A stretch of 64,000 nt of DNA, from contig JAFQXE010000044.1 of the NCBI GenBank assembly GCA_017407125.1, forward strand, positions 31,540-95,539. The letters run 5' to 3'. Below the pieces are notes generated by a model, which saw only the letters and a program-made list of their open reading frames with translations, had not been told where the DNA came from and did not search any database. The stretch comes from Thermoguttaceae bacterium. Lineage in GTDB: Bacteria > Planctomycetota > Planctomycetia > Pirellulales > Thermoguttaceae. A program made the translations under genes and the position numbers. The first letter of the stretch is position 1. Each line of letters opens with the position of its first letter. Positions 33,762-42,138 of the stretch are shown one piece after another.

Positions 33762-34934
33762 ATGACCTACACAAAAGACCACATCAACGAACTGTATCAG
33801 CTTTATACCAATACGCTGTTTAACGATTCCATTCCATTTTGGCTCAACCACGCCGTCGACGCCGAGCAGGGCGGGATTATGACCTGCGTCGACCGGGAGG
33901 GCAAACTGTTCGACACCGACAAGGGCGTCTGGCAGCAAGGGCGTTTCGCCTGGGTGATGGGGCATCTGTACAACAACTGCGAAACGAAGAACCCCGTCTG
34001 GCTGGATCAATGCCGGCAGACGCTGAACTTTGTCGAGAAGTACGCCTTCGACGAAGACGGAAGAATGTTCTTCCAGCTTACCCGCGACGGCCGCCCGATT
34101 CGCAAACGCCGCTACGCGTTCAGCGAGTCGTTCGGGGCGATCTCCTTCGGGGAACTGGCAAAGGCGGACGGCTCCGATCGCGCGAAGGAACTGGCTCTTA
34201 AATGTTACAACATTTTCGCCAACCACGTTCCGTATCCGCCCAAGTTTACAGACGTCCGCCCCATGATCGCCCTGGGCTACTATGCCATTCTCATTGCGAC
34301 CATTCAGCAGCTGCGCGATTCAATTCAGCTGGAAGGCGCCGACGCGAAGATTGACGAGTGCATTGAGATGGTTCAAAAGTACTTCATGAAGCCGGATATT
34401 CGCTGCGTCATGGAATCCGTCGCGCCCAACGGCGACATCGTCGATTCCTGCGAAGGACGAACGCTCAACCCAGGGCACGCCATCGAAGGCGCCTGGTTTA
34501 TCATGGACGAAGGGAAACGGAGAAACCGTCAGGACTACATCCAAACCGGTCTCGACATTCTCGACTGGATGTGGGAGCGCGGCTGGGACAAACAGTACGG
34601 CGGCATGCTCTATTTCCGCGACGTGTTCGACAAACCCTCCGTCGAGTACTGGCACGACATGAAATTCTGGTGGAACCACAACGAAACGATTATCGCGACG
34701 CTGTTGGCGTATCAGCTCACCGGCGACGACAAGTACGCCGACATGCACAAACAGGTTCACGACTGGGCGTTCTCGCACTTCACCGACAGCGAATACGGCG
34801 ACTGGTACGGATACCTTCATCGCGACGGCACGATTTCCACAACGCAGAAAGGCAACATCTTCAAAGGCTGTTTCCACCTGCCCAGAATGCTTTGGGAATG
34901 CAGCAAGATCTGCAAACAGATGCTGGAGAAGTAA
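33762..34934 (+). CDS. N-acylglucosamine 2-epimerase (AGE family)
   Basis: The 390-residue (alpha/alpha)6-barrel enzyme should convert N-acetylmannosamine to N-acetylglucosamine, the step after NanA. Typical features are WQQGRFAWVMGHLYN, RRYAFSESFGA, the histidine in LNPGHAIEGAW and the histidine in KFWWNHNET that serve as catalytic bases. This non-phosphorylating route replaces NanK plus NanE, which are not in the window. Cytosolic, length normal. Confidence 0.93.
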   Translation: MTYTKDHINELYQLYTNTLFNDSIPFWLNHAVDAEQGGIMTCVDREGKLFDTDKGVWQQGRFAWVMGHLYNNCETKNPVWLDQCRQTLNFVEKYAFDEDGRMFFQLTRDGRPIRKRRYAFSESFGAISFGELAKADGSDRAKELALKCYNIFANHVPYPPKFTDVRPMIALGYYAILIATIQQLRDSIQLEGADAKIDECIEMVQKYFMKPDIRCVMESVAPNGDIVDSCEGRTLNPGHAIEGAWFIMDEGKRRNRQDYIQTGLDILDWMWERGWDKQYGGMLYFRDVFDKPSVEYWHDMKFWWNHNETIIATLLAYQLTGDDKYADMHKQVHDWAFSHFTDSEYGDWYGYLHRDGTISTTQKGNIFKGCFHLPRMLWECSKICKQMLEK

Positions 34935-34951
34935 CTGCGTTAACATGGGTC

Positions 34952-35240
34952 AGTCCGTTCACGGATTAGACGGATTAAACGGATTTTCACCGATTGGTTA
35001 AACTAAACTCATTATTCTTAGCTTTTAAGAAATCTTTGATTTTTAATAAATACTGAGAATTATGAAAAACAATCGGTGTGAATCCGTCCCATCCGTGGTA
35101 TCCGTGTGGGACTGATATGTCTATAAATAACCCATGGTCTAGCACGTTGGAACTAATGTGTTAAAGAGTCTTTGATTTCAGAACGTAAAAGCGCTGAGTG
35201 GCGATGTCTCGCAACTCGCCACTCGCAACTCGCAACTAAT
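34952..35240. repeat. Nonamer CGGATTNNN inverted repeat and GCAACTC run
   Basis: Left arm from 34952 (GTCCGTTCACGGATTAGACG, on to CACCGATTG) pairs with the right arm 35068-35112 (CAATCGGTGTGAATCCGTCC, on to TGTGGGAC). A single arm recurs at 36678-36723. 35207-35238 is a GCAACTC heptad run reaching the stop codon of the convergent gene. Confidence 0.8.
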
Positions 35241-35241
35241 C

Positions 35242-36168
35242 TCAGATAACCGCGAGTTCCCATTCTCTGCGGAGGAATTCGCATGCTTTCGGGATTTCGA
35301 CTTCTTTGTCGCCGCGGACGCCGCATTCAAACGAGCAGAACTTGTCGTATCCGATGTACTTCAAGCCGCGGAACCCTTCGACGAAACGGGTCTTGTTCTG
35401 TCCGGGGATCGTTCGGCGCGGGTCGGTCGTTCCGCCTGCCAGGTGAACGTGCTTCAGATAAGAACCGGCGGAAATGAACGCGCCCATCATGTCGGTTTCT
35501 TCAATGGACATGTGATAGAAGTCTCCCATGACGCCGATGCCTTTGCCGTTGTTGACGTCTCGAGCGATAGCCGCGCCGTCGGCAACCTGACGCAGGAAGT
35601 ACGCTTCGCCTCTGTTGAGCGGTTCGAGAATGATGTTCGTGCCGCATTCAGCTGCGAATTCCGCCAGAGCCGGGAACGTGTCCATGAGGACTTTGCGGAT
35701 TTCCTGGTTGGTCAGTTTCGTCTGTCCGTTGAACGCCGGGACGTAAATAACGCCGGTGCAGCCGATTTTTCCAGCCCCTTCGAGAGCCTTCTTGAGGTCG
35801 TCAACGCCCTGCTGACGCTTTTCGACAACGTCGGAGCAGAGGTCGCCGTTGTGAGATCCCCAGCAAACTGCAGACGGGGTCAAGCCGTTGTCGGTAATAA
35901 CCCTCTTCCAGTAATCCGGGTCGTTGGTATGCCAACCGGAAAGCTCGACGCCTTCAATGCCCCATTTTCTCATTCTTTCGAATTTGTCCTCGTCTTTGTC
36001 GCCGGGGATGATGTGAATCTGGCTGGAAATGCGAAGCTTGGCTTTGCTGGACTGGTTCGGGCTTTTGCCGTCCCATTCGTCGGTGGTGCAGTCAGCCTTG
36101 ACGATGGAAGACGCCGACGCCGCGGCAACGGCGGCAACGGACGCGGCAAAGAAATCGCGACGTTTCAT
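35242..36168 (-). CDS. Tat-exported TIM-barrel sugar isomerase/epimerase
   Basis: Start at 36168 is chosen because AAGGAGATTTTT precedes it and the protein then begins with a twin-arginine signal (MKRRDFFAASVAAVAAASA). The 308-residue chain is an AP-endonuclease/xylose-isomerase-like barrel. Likely metal ligands are the Glu in ILEPLNRGE, the Asp in MGDFYHM, the His in KHVHLAG and the Glu in SFECG. Substrate is unknown; related proteins act as hydroxypyruvate isomerases or ketose epimerases. Export by Tat suggests a periplasmic cofactor-loaded enzyme. Confidence 0.88.
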   Translation of the reverse strand: MKRRDFFAASVAAVAAASASSIVKADCTTDEWDGKSPNQSSKAKLRISSQIHIIPGDKDEDKFERMRKWGIEGVELSGWHTNDPDYWKRVITDNGLTPSAVCWGSHNGDLCSDVVEKRQQGVDDLKKALEGAGKIGCTGVIYVPAFNGQTKLTNQEIRKVLMDTFPALAEFAAECGTNIILEPLNRGEAYFLRQVADGAAIARDVNNGKGIGVMGDFYHMSIEETDMMGAFISAGSYLKHVHLAGGTTDPRRTIPGQNKTRFVEGFRGLKYIGYDKFCSFECGVRGDKEVEIPKACEFLRREWELAVI

Positions 36169-36302
36169 AAAAATCTCCTTCTTGTTATAGGTGAATTGTT
36201 GAGTTAATATACGTAATCTTATGGAGATAATTCTAACAGAATCAAAATGAAAATGCAAGCGAGGAGGAACTTTTTTTTAGAGTTTTTAAAAAAAGATTAT
36301 TG

Positions 36303-36493
36303 AGTTAGGAATTAGGAATTAGGAGTGAGGAGTTGTAATGGAGCGGCGCTTCGCCGCCCAACTTGAAAAAACTTTCGGTCGCCAGCAAGCTGGCTCCCTT
36401 TTAGGGAAGTTTTTTCAAGTTTATGAGGGGAAAACCTTTTTTGAAAAAAAGGTTCTTCCCCTCAAACTCCCCTTTCCAAAAAACTTTAGCAAG
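36303..36493. repeat. Heptad run and reversed copy of the 130-150-bp two-hairpin repeat
   Basis: 36303-36334 is TTAGGAN/GTGAGGA heptads. 36362-36493 is the reverse complement of the repeat at 51206-51361 and 54211-54345. It has two stems: CTTGAAAAAACTTTC with its partner around GCCAGC/GCTGGC, and GAGGGGAAAACC with GGTTCTTCCCCTC. Confidence 0.85.
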
Positions 36494-36592
36494 GAAGAAT
36501 AACATAGAATTATTAATAATCAAAGCGACCAACGGGAGCGGTTATAAGACGTCTCGCGCGGTAGCGCGGATTGGGAGCGGCGCCTCGCCGCC

Positions 36593-36723
36593 CTTTTTTG
36601 AAAAAAAAGGTTCTTCCCCTCAAACTCCCCTTTCCAAAAAACTTTAGTAAGAAAATTGTTATAAGAATATCGAGAAACCAATCGGTGTAAATCCGTTTAA
36701 TCCGTAGAATCCGTGAACGGACT
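36593..36723. repeat. Partial two-hairpin repeat and single CGGATT nonamer arm
   Basis: 36593-36651 repeats the second half of the 36362-36493 element (GGTTCTTCCCCTC to CTTTAGTAAG). 36678-36723 is one arm of the nonamer element of 34952-35112. Between 36494 and 36592 are short GC hairpins (CGCGCGGTAGCGCG, GGGAGCGGCG...CGCCGCCC). Confidence 0.75.
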
Positions 36724-36780
36724 GTCAGAGTAAAATAAAAACAATGCGCTGCAAGAGAAACCGCGTACAAGAAATAAAAA

Positions 36781-36913
36781 AACGCAAGGCTCGAAAGTTC
36801 AGTTTCCCATGTGTTGAAAATTGATGAGGGGGCAAGTTATACCGCACTGAAGCGGATGCCGCGCTGCTCAAGCTTTATAAATTTCGGAAACTCTGACTTT
36901 CAAACCTTGCGTT
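36781..36913. ncRNA. Candidate structured RNA closed by a long helix
   Basis: AACGCAAGG (36781-36789) pairs perfectly with CCTTGCGTT (36905-36913). The helix continues, with bulges, through AAAGTTCAGTTTCC (36795-36808) and GGAAACTCTGACTTT (36886-36900), about 22 pairs in all. The enclosed loop has a CCGC/GCGG hairpin (36842-36855). There is no reading frame on the plus strand. The rod-like shape recalls 6S-type RNAs but no conserved 6S feature is recognised. On the minus strand the 3' arm overlaps a 19-codon GTG frame (36934 to 36875) with an AGGAGG site, an alternative reading. Strand and function undetermined. Confidence 0.45.
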
Positions 36914-37215
36914 GTAACAGTAAGGTTTAAACACTTAAAAGTCCTCCTTTCAAGGACGCTGTAAAAAACACGCGTTTACAAAAAGTGAAGGAAAACATAT
37001 CTAAGGGACGGTTTCGATTAAGGCAATTAACGGGTTTTCAAGTTTATGGGGATACCGATTTTTCGCCTTGAATGATAAATGTTTTGCAACTATTTTTGAC
37101 TTTTCCGGAAGAACCATTCCTGCCTTTCTGAAGGGCCAGGACACCTTGATCGAATTCTCCAAAAAATGTCAAACATGTTACAGGCGCAATCGCTACTCGA
37201 TAAACTTTTAAAGGT

Positions 37216-37233
37216 CTTCGAGGGACCTCGAAG
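37216..37233. other. Perfect 8-bp palindromic stem
   Basis: CTTCGAGG, a 2-base loop and CCTCGAAG. It lies in the gene-free block 36914-37384 together with a smaller GTCCT/AGGAC hairpin at 36941-36956. No T-run follows, so it is more likely an RNA or protein-binding structure than a terminator. Confidence 0.5.
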
Positions 37234-37384
37234 TCAGTAAGAGTTAAATGCGCTGTGTTGCCTAATCTGCCGTCCCGAACAACGGATCTTTAATGATGTA
37301 CCTCATAGTAAGCCTCTGCGTTCGGATAAAAATAACAAGCCGATCTTTTACTTTGTCTCCTGTAATTGTTAAAGGTTAACTGAA

Positions 37385-37546
37385 ATGATAAAACCAAATG
37401 AAAAGGAGGAAAGTTTTGCGAAAGCGTTACATAGCGCCCAAGTGCGTCTGTCCGAAAGACGCGTTGAACTACGGATTAAACGCTTAACGCTGACTGTGAC
37501 CAAAACGGTCGGGAAAAGTTCCAGCGGAACCGCCGCTGGGTATTAA
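37385..37546 (+). CDS. Possible 53-residue basic protein
   Basis: The frame opens at ATG 37385 (MIKPNEKEESFAKALHSAQ) and closes at 37546. It is rich in Lys/Arg and has an AAAGG upstream. An internal, stronger site AAAAGGAGGAAAG serves a TTG at 37416 in another frame (19-23 codons, with KCVCPKD), so either frame may be the real one. GC hairpins within it (GCGTCT/AGACGC and CCAGCG/CGCTGG) could instead mean a structured RNA. No homology recognised. Confidence 0.35.
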   Translation: MIKPNEKEESFAKALHSAQVRLSERRVELRIKRLTLTVTKTVGKSSSGTAAGY

Positions 37547-37562
37547 CGCGAAAGGAGTTGAA

Positions 37563-37730
37563 ATGACAAGGAATATTATTCAAACCATCAAAATTGAACG
37601 AATTCGACAAGTTCCAGAGCGCTGCATTATCAAGCCTGAGAACCGTCATAGCTCAAAGACTTTATTGAGTATCCGCTCAACTTCTGTTATTGATACGCAA
37701 CAATCTGAAAGATGGTTCGCGATGTTTTGA
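37563..37730 (+). CDS. Possible 55-residue protein with strong ribosome-binding site
   Basis: ATG 37563 is preceded by AAAGGAGTTGA, one of the best Shine-Dalgarno sequences in the window, 17 bases after the stop of the preceding small frame. The product (MTRNIIQTIKIERIRQVPER to SERWFAMF) is basic and has no recognised domain. The two small frames could form a micro-operon following the structured region. It may also be the remnant of a longer gene. Confidence 0.4.
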   Translation: MTRNIIQTIKIERIRQVPERCIIKPENRHSSKTLLSIRSTSVIDTQQSERWFAMF

Positions 37731-37960
37731 AAAATTTTTTGAAAAAACGAAAAACTTTTGTTGTCCGCTAAAAAAGAAGCTCATGACTTATCAGTCCCAA
37801 ACCTCTTTTCTCGACTGACACATCTAGTATAATCTATTTTTCGTTCAAAGTCAAGAATTTTTTGAAAGATTTTTAAAAAATTTTAGAAAAATATTCCGCT
37901 TGTATCGGATAAACAGGATAACCCAGTTGGAGCAGAATGGGGAAATCGTTGATTTATAAG

Positions 37961-38043
37961 TACTTAGTGCGTAGTGCATAGTGCATAGGGAAACGGAGCA
38001 GCTCTTTGCGCCGCTCCTCACTCCTCATTCCTAACTCCTAACT
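37961..38043. repeat. Heptad inverted repeat at the histidine decarboxylase 3' end
   Basis: TAGTGCA/TAGTGCG units on the left, then GGAGCAG hairpin, then ACTCCTN units (CTCCTCACTCCTCATTCC) that run into the stop codon at 38042. The preceding 37731-37960 is very AT-rich with nothing recognised. Confidence 0.75.
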
Positions 38044-39223
38044 ACTTTGCGATGTCGTCGGCAAGCTGTTCGATCAACGGTTCGTCGAAATACTGCATCA
38101 CGACAACATGTGACAAATCTCCCTGACACGCCATGCAGTACTTGTGAATCATTTCCGCCGCAGGACGTTTGAACAGAACCGTGTTTGACCATCGGTTGAC
38201 AAACGGTTGAACGTCACGCTTTTTAAGGGCCTCGACCAGCTTGGCGGTCATGGCGAGAGAATGTTCTGCCTCTTCCCGGAACCCGTCGGCGCCGGAGGTG
38301 GTAATTCGCCAGTAGAGCTTGAGAACGTCGAACCCGCTGCGGGAACAGCTGATTGTCGGAATGACGCAGTCGAGATACGGGACTGTTACATTGTGGAGCG
38401 TATCGAGGATTTCTTTTTTGCAAACGAACACGCCGCACGGCTCGTTCATCGCCAAAAATTTGTGACCGGAAACGGCGAGGGAGTCGAATCCCTTTTTCGC
38501 CTGATTGAGAACAGCGTTTGCTTCCGGGTCGTTGAGCCACGGCAGGTATCCGCCGAAAAGGGCGACGTCCAAATGTCGATAGTACGCCGGCGGGTTGACG
38601 TCTTTGAGAACCGCGTCGATTTCGTCCTGGTTGTCGATCGCGCCTTTGAACGTGCCGCCGATAGCGATTCCAATCAGAGCAGGGCGGGACGGGTCAAGCT
38701 GACGGCGCAGGTCGGACGCATCCATCTGTCCGCCGGGCAGAGCTTTAATAACGCGGGTTTCCATGTTGAGGACGTCTCCCAATTTTTGAACCGAGTAGTG
38801 CGCCTCGGCGGAAACGTACAGAATCGGAGGCAAGTCGGATTTCGACGCCAGATACTTTCGTCCGAAATACAGGCCGTGCATGTTGCCGTCCGTCCCGCCG
38901 TTGGAAATGAACCCCCACCAGGAATCGGCGGGGAACCCAAACGCCTTGGCGTAGAAATCGACAATGGCGCGTTCGAACTCGTCGACGTCGAGCATGTCCC
39001 ACGCCTCTTTATACGGGCTTCCGACGCTGATCAACGTTGTGTTGCACAACCCGGTTTCGATAAGCCATTTATAGAATCCTTCCAGATTCGTTTCCTGATC
39101 GAACGGGTATCCCATCTGATAGCGGCGCGTCTGAACGAGCCGATTGGCGGCTTCGGTCAAATACTTTAACGTCGCTTCGTCTGGATGAACGTTTTTGTGA
39201 ACTCGCGTCATATTAACTGTCAT
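38042..39223 (-). CDS. hdc: Pyridoxal-phosphate histidine decarboxylase (group II)
   Basis: The 393-residue protein has the group II decarboxylase fold. WWGFISNGGTDGNMHG matches the phosphate-cup segment of bacterial PLP-dependent histidine decarboxylases; HLDVALFGG supplies the aspartate that pairs with the pyridine nitrogen; SGHKF carries the cofactor lysine; and CMACQGDLSHVVVM matches the C-terminal family segment. It should make histamine from histidine; other amino acids such as serine cannot be excluded from sequence alone. No histidine/histamine antiporter is adjacent, so a role in acid resistance is not supported here. An alternative start 12 bases downstream is possible. Confidence 0.85.
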   Translation of the reverse strand: MTVNMTRVHKNVHPDEATLKYLTEAANRLVQTRRYQMGYPFDQETNLEGFYKWLIETGLCNTTLISVGSPYKEAWDMLDVDEFERAIVDFYAKAFGFPADSWWGFISNGGTDGNMHGLYFGRKYLASKSDLPPILYVSAEAHYSVQKLGDVLNMETRVIKALPGGQMDASDLRRQLDPSRPALIGIAIGGTFKGAIDNQDEIDAVLKDVNPPAYYRHLDVALFGGYLPWLNDPEANAVLNQAKKGFDSLAVSGHKFLAMNEPCGVFVCKKEILDTLHNVTVPYLDCVIPTISCSRSGFDVLKLYWRITTSGADGFREEAEHSLAMTAKLVEALKKRDVQPFVNRWSNTVLFKRPAAEMIHKYCMACQGDLSHVVVMQYFDEPLIEQLADDIAK

Positions 39224-39271
39224 GATAAAACCTGCTTTTTAAAGGGATGCATCCGGCAACGCGAACTTTAG

Positions 39272-39465
39272 TTGCGAGTTGCGAGTAGCGAGTTGCGAGA
39301 GAGTTTTGTGAGACGCTTGCGTTTCTCGCAACTTGATTAACCAATTATCACTGATATGTTCATACTTTCCAGGATAACAGTTATTATTATATACAGTATA
39401 CAGGTTTTTCAAGGGGAGAGGGGAAAGGGAGTTAGGAGTTAGGGGCGAGGAGTGAGTAGTTACGC
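39272..39465. repeat. Two heptad elements between hdc and HEAT-protein gene
   Basis: 39272-39342: GCGAGTT/GCGAGTA units and a short complementary TCGCAACTT arm. 39428-39465: GAGTTAG/GAGTGAG units. A minus-strand promoter lies between them. 39480-39765 is AT-rich leader, with TATAAT at about 39620. Confidence 0.75.
39386..39412 (-). promoter_or_regulatory. Likely hdc promoter
   Basis: On the minus strand TTGAAA (39412-39407) and TATAAT (39391-39386) are 15 bases apart, with a GTATAC palindrome in the spacer. Confidence 0.45.
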
Positions 39466-39765
39466 AAAGCGCGGCTCAGAGTAGAGCGTTGTTTCCTGCT
39501 TACAGATTATATATACTGCGTATTTTGAATAACCGTTTCTGTTTGACGTTATTATCGATACAGAAAGCGGGGATTCTTCCACGAATTTTGACCTATGTCC
39601 TCGTCTATTGTTAAAAAATCGGGTATAATAATATATTAGTTGAGAGTAGCGGGTTGCTGGAAGGTTCTATCTATGATGCAATTCTTTGCTCTGACTTCCG
39701 TTTTTGTCAAATCGGCGAAAGCGGGCAAGACGGTATTACGAAATAATTATATAAGGATGCCCCCT

Positions 39766-42138
39766 ATGAAACGGATAATCACATTGATTTTGGCGCTTAT
39801 TTTGGTTTGCGGTTTGAGCTGTTCGGCTCAGGCGCAGCAAGAACTTTCAGCCGGTGCGTCGGCGGCTCAGGCGGCGGCGATTGAGTCGCTTCAGGCGATG
39901 AAACCGCAGAACATGGACGAGTTCATGGAAAACGCGCTTCTGTTCAGCAAACTGTGGCGCAACGATTTGGCGCAGACGAGGTTCGCCAAGGTTCTGCAAT
40001 TCAACCCGAAGGAAGATGACTTGATTCGTTTGCATGAAATGGCAACTCGAATTCTGCCAAATTACATGGACGAACTGGAAGAATCGCCTGACCTTCAACC
40101 GTCGGGAAGCGTTCTGGCGGATAAAATCCGAGAGGCGTTGAACAATCGCTATCACAGTGAAGAGGCTGTTGCCAACGCGGTCAAGGAGTTCCTCGCCGCG
40201 GAATGGAAATCCGACAAGTCCCGAGAATCGTTCTCCATTCTTAACCGAACGGCTGACACCGCTGCTGCGGCTTTGCTGGAAGCGATGCATAAAGAAGGCG
40301 CTTCCAAAGACGTTAAGAAAAAGGCGGCGACTGCTCTGGCGGCGTTGGACGGCTCTGCTCGCGGTCCGTTAATTGCGGCTTTGGACGCGGGAGAGCCCGA
40401 GTTCGTTGGTCAATGTGTAACAATTTTGGGCGCTCGCAAAGACTCTGACGTTTCGTATTTTCTTTACGGGTTTACTGGCGACCAGTGCGCTCCATCCGTT
40501 AAAAAGGCGGCGCTTGCGGCATTGAAAAAACGCGGGGCAACAATGTACAACGCCAATGCTGCGGCAACGATGCTCGTTCAGGGCGCTAAACAGGCTCTGG
40601 CGGGCGAAGCGTTCCCGGAAAACTGCATTGACGGTCAGGCGGACGTCTGGAGCTGGAACGACGAAAAGGGCAAGCCGGTTCATACGCTATATCCAGTTCG
40701 ACTGGGTCAGCTGCTGCGGGCTGTTCGATTGGCGCGCGGCGCTCATTCTCTCTTGCCGGAGAACAAAACCGTTGAAAGAATGTACTGGACGGCAGAAGCA
40801 GAATTTCTGGCTGCGTATCCGGATATTGCTCGAGAGATGATGACCAGCGTTTCGCTGGATTCGATTACAGCAGACAAAACGTCGGAGAATATCGTCAAGA
40901 TTAATTCTCTGCTGGACTTTGCGCTTCAGTTCAAGTACGCGTCGACGGCGGTTAGCGCCTGTCAGGCTCTTGGACAGCTCAAGTCGGCAGAGGCGCTTGC
41001 GTCACACGGCGACGTGTTCTCTCCGCTTGTTCGCGCGCTCAATTCTCCGTATCCAAAAGTTCGCTGGGCGGCTTGCGAGGCGATTATGGCAATCAACCCG
41101 CAGACCCCGTATTTAGGGTCTTCGGAACTGCCCAAAGCGCTGTCCTGGTTCATGCTCGGCGAGGGCAGAAAGAAGGTTTTGATTGTCGCGCCCAAGTCGG
41201 TAGACGCCTTGACCGTTGGCGGATTCCTGTCGGACGGGTTCGAGCCGATTATTGCTACAACCGGCAAACAGGCGCTGGGAATTCTTCAGTACGAGCCGGA
41301 GATTTACGCAGTCTTTTATTCCATAGACTTGTATTCCGTCCCGCCGGCTGTTTTCCTGGAAAAGATTCGGGAGATTCCCGTCGCGGCGGACGTCCCGGTT
41401 GCGATTACCGCCAATTCCAATCGGTTTGAGGAAGCGAAGAAAGTCGTGAACGAACGTCCGCTGTGCGTATGGACGCCGACGCCGTCGAGCGCTGCGGATA
41501 TGGACAGAGTCATGGCTATGCTGGACGCGCTTAAGCCGTATCCAATGCCGTCTCCGGAACAGACGATAGAGTTTGCCGATAAGGCGGCTCAATACGGGGC
41601 TGACTTGGCGGAACTGTGTTACGGCGACGCGAAAGTCGCTCTTGTTACTGATAAGAAAGCAGACGAGTCCAAGCAGACCCCCGCCCGGCACGACGTCGCG
41701 CGCAGCTCTGAATCCGACGTCTTACGAAAGATGTACGATTTGAAGCCGTTAGCGGAAGCTGCACAATATCAGTTGGCGCAGAACCTGACGGTGGAGGGGT
41801 CGCTGAAACTGTTACAGAATATTCCAACTTTGGACGCCCAGACGCGAATTATCGACTACGCATCCAACAACGTCAATTCGATCGACAATCGCAAGGCGGC
41901 TGTCAAGGCGTTTGAGTATTCCGTCAGCCAGTTTGGACTGCTGCTTACCACGCCGCAACTGACGAAGCAGTACGATTTGCTGGATTCGGAACAGGACAAG
42001 AGTTCGCAGGAAATTCTCAATTCGCTCCTGGACGTTATCGAAGCTCCGTGGAACAAAGATCATAAACTCCATAAAATGGAAGTTGAGAATTCCGTTAATA
42101 AAGACTACGGCGATCAACCGAATTTTAAGGCTTTGTAA
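39766..42138 (+). CDS. Secreted HEAT-repeat protein with receiver-like domain
   Basis: Start at 39766 (AAGGATG upstream) gives a signal peptide MKRIITLILALILVCGLSC, cleaved near AQAQQ; an in-frame ATG at 39640 is rejected. The 790-residue protein has helical HEAT/armadillo-like repeats (for instance KKAATALAALDGSARGPLIAAL and SPYPKVRWAACEAIMAINP). At about residues 465-585 it has a segment built like a response-regulator receiver (KKVLIVAPKSVDALTVGGFL, then VFYSIDL, VPVAITANS) but without the usual acidic pocket pair. An exported receiver-like fold cannot be phosphorylated by the normal route, so it is probably structural. The downstream gene overlaps by one base. Confidence 0.8.
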   Translation: MKRIITLILALILVCGLSCSAQAQQELSAGASAAQAAAIESLQAMKPQNMDEFMENALLFSKLWRNDLAQTRFAKVLQFNPKEDDLIRLHEMATRILPNYMDELEESPDLQPSGSVLADKIREALNNRYHSEEAVANAVKEFLAAEWKSDKSRESFSILNRTADTAAAALLEAMHKEGASKDVKKKAATALAALDGSARGPLIAALDAGEPEFVGQCVTILGARKDSDVSYFLYGFTGDQCAPSVKKAALAALKKRGATMYNANAAATMLVQGAKQALAGEAFPENCIDGQADVWSWNDEKGKPVHTLYPVRLGQLLRAVRLARGAHSLLPENKTVERMYWTAEAEFLAAYPDIAREMMTSVSLDSITADKTSENIVKINSLLDFALQFKYASTAVSACQALGQLKSAEALASHGDVFSPLVRALNSPYPKVRWAACEAIMAINPQTPYLGSSELPKALSWFMLGEGRKKVLIVAPKSVDALTVGGFLSDGFEPIIATTGKQALGILQYEPEIYAVFYSIDLYSVPPAVFLEKIREIPVAADVPVAITANSNRFEEAKKVVNERPLCVWTPTPSSAADMDRVMAMLDALKPYPMPSPEQTIEFADKAAQYGADLAELCYGDAKVALVTDKKADESKQTPARHDVARSSESDVLRKMYDLKPLAEAAQYQLAQNLTVEGSLKLLQNIPTLDAQTRIIDYASNNVNSIDNRKAAVKAFEYSVSQFGLLLTTPQLTKQYDLLDSEQDKSSQEILNSLLDVIEAPWNKDHKLHKMEVENSVNKDYGDQPNFKAL

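Noticed and set aside
36781..36913. 6S RNA, tmRNA, SRP RNA or RNase P RNA
   Set aside because: A long helix is present, but none of the conserved sequence signatures of these RNAs could be found.
37400..37740. Group II intron remnant
   Set aside because: No domain V-like hairpin and no reverse transcriptase frame.
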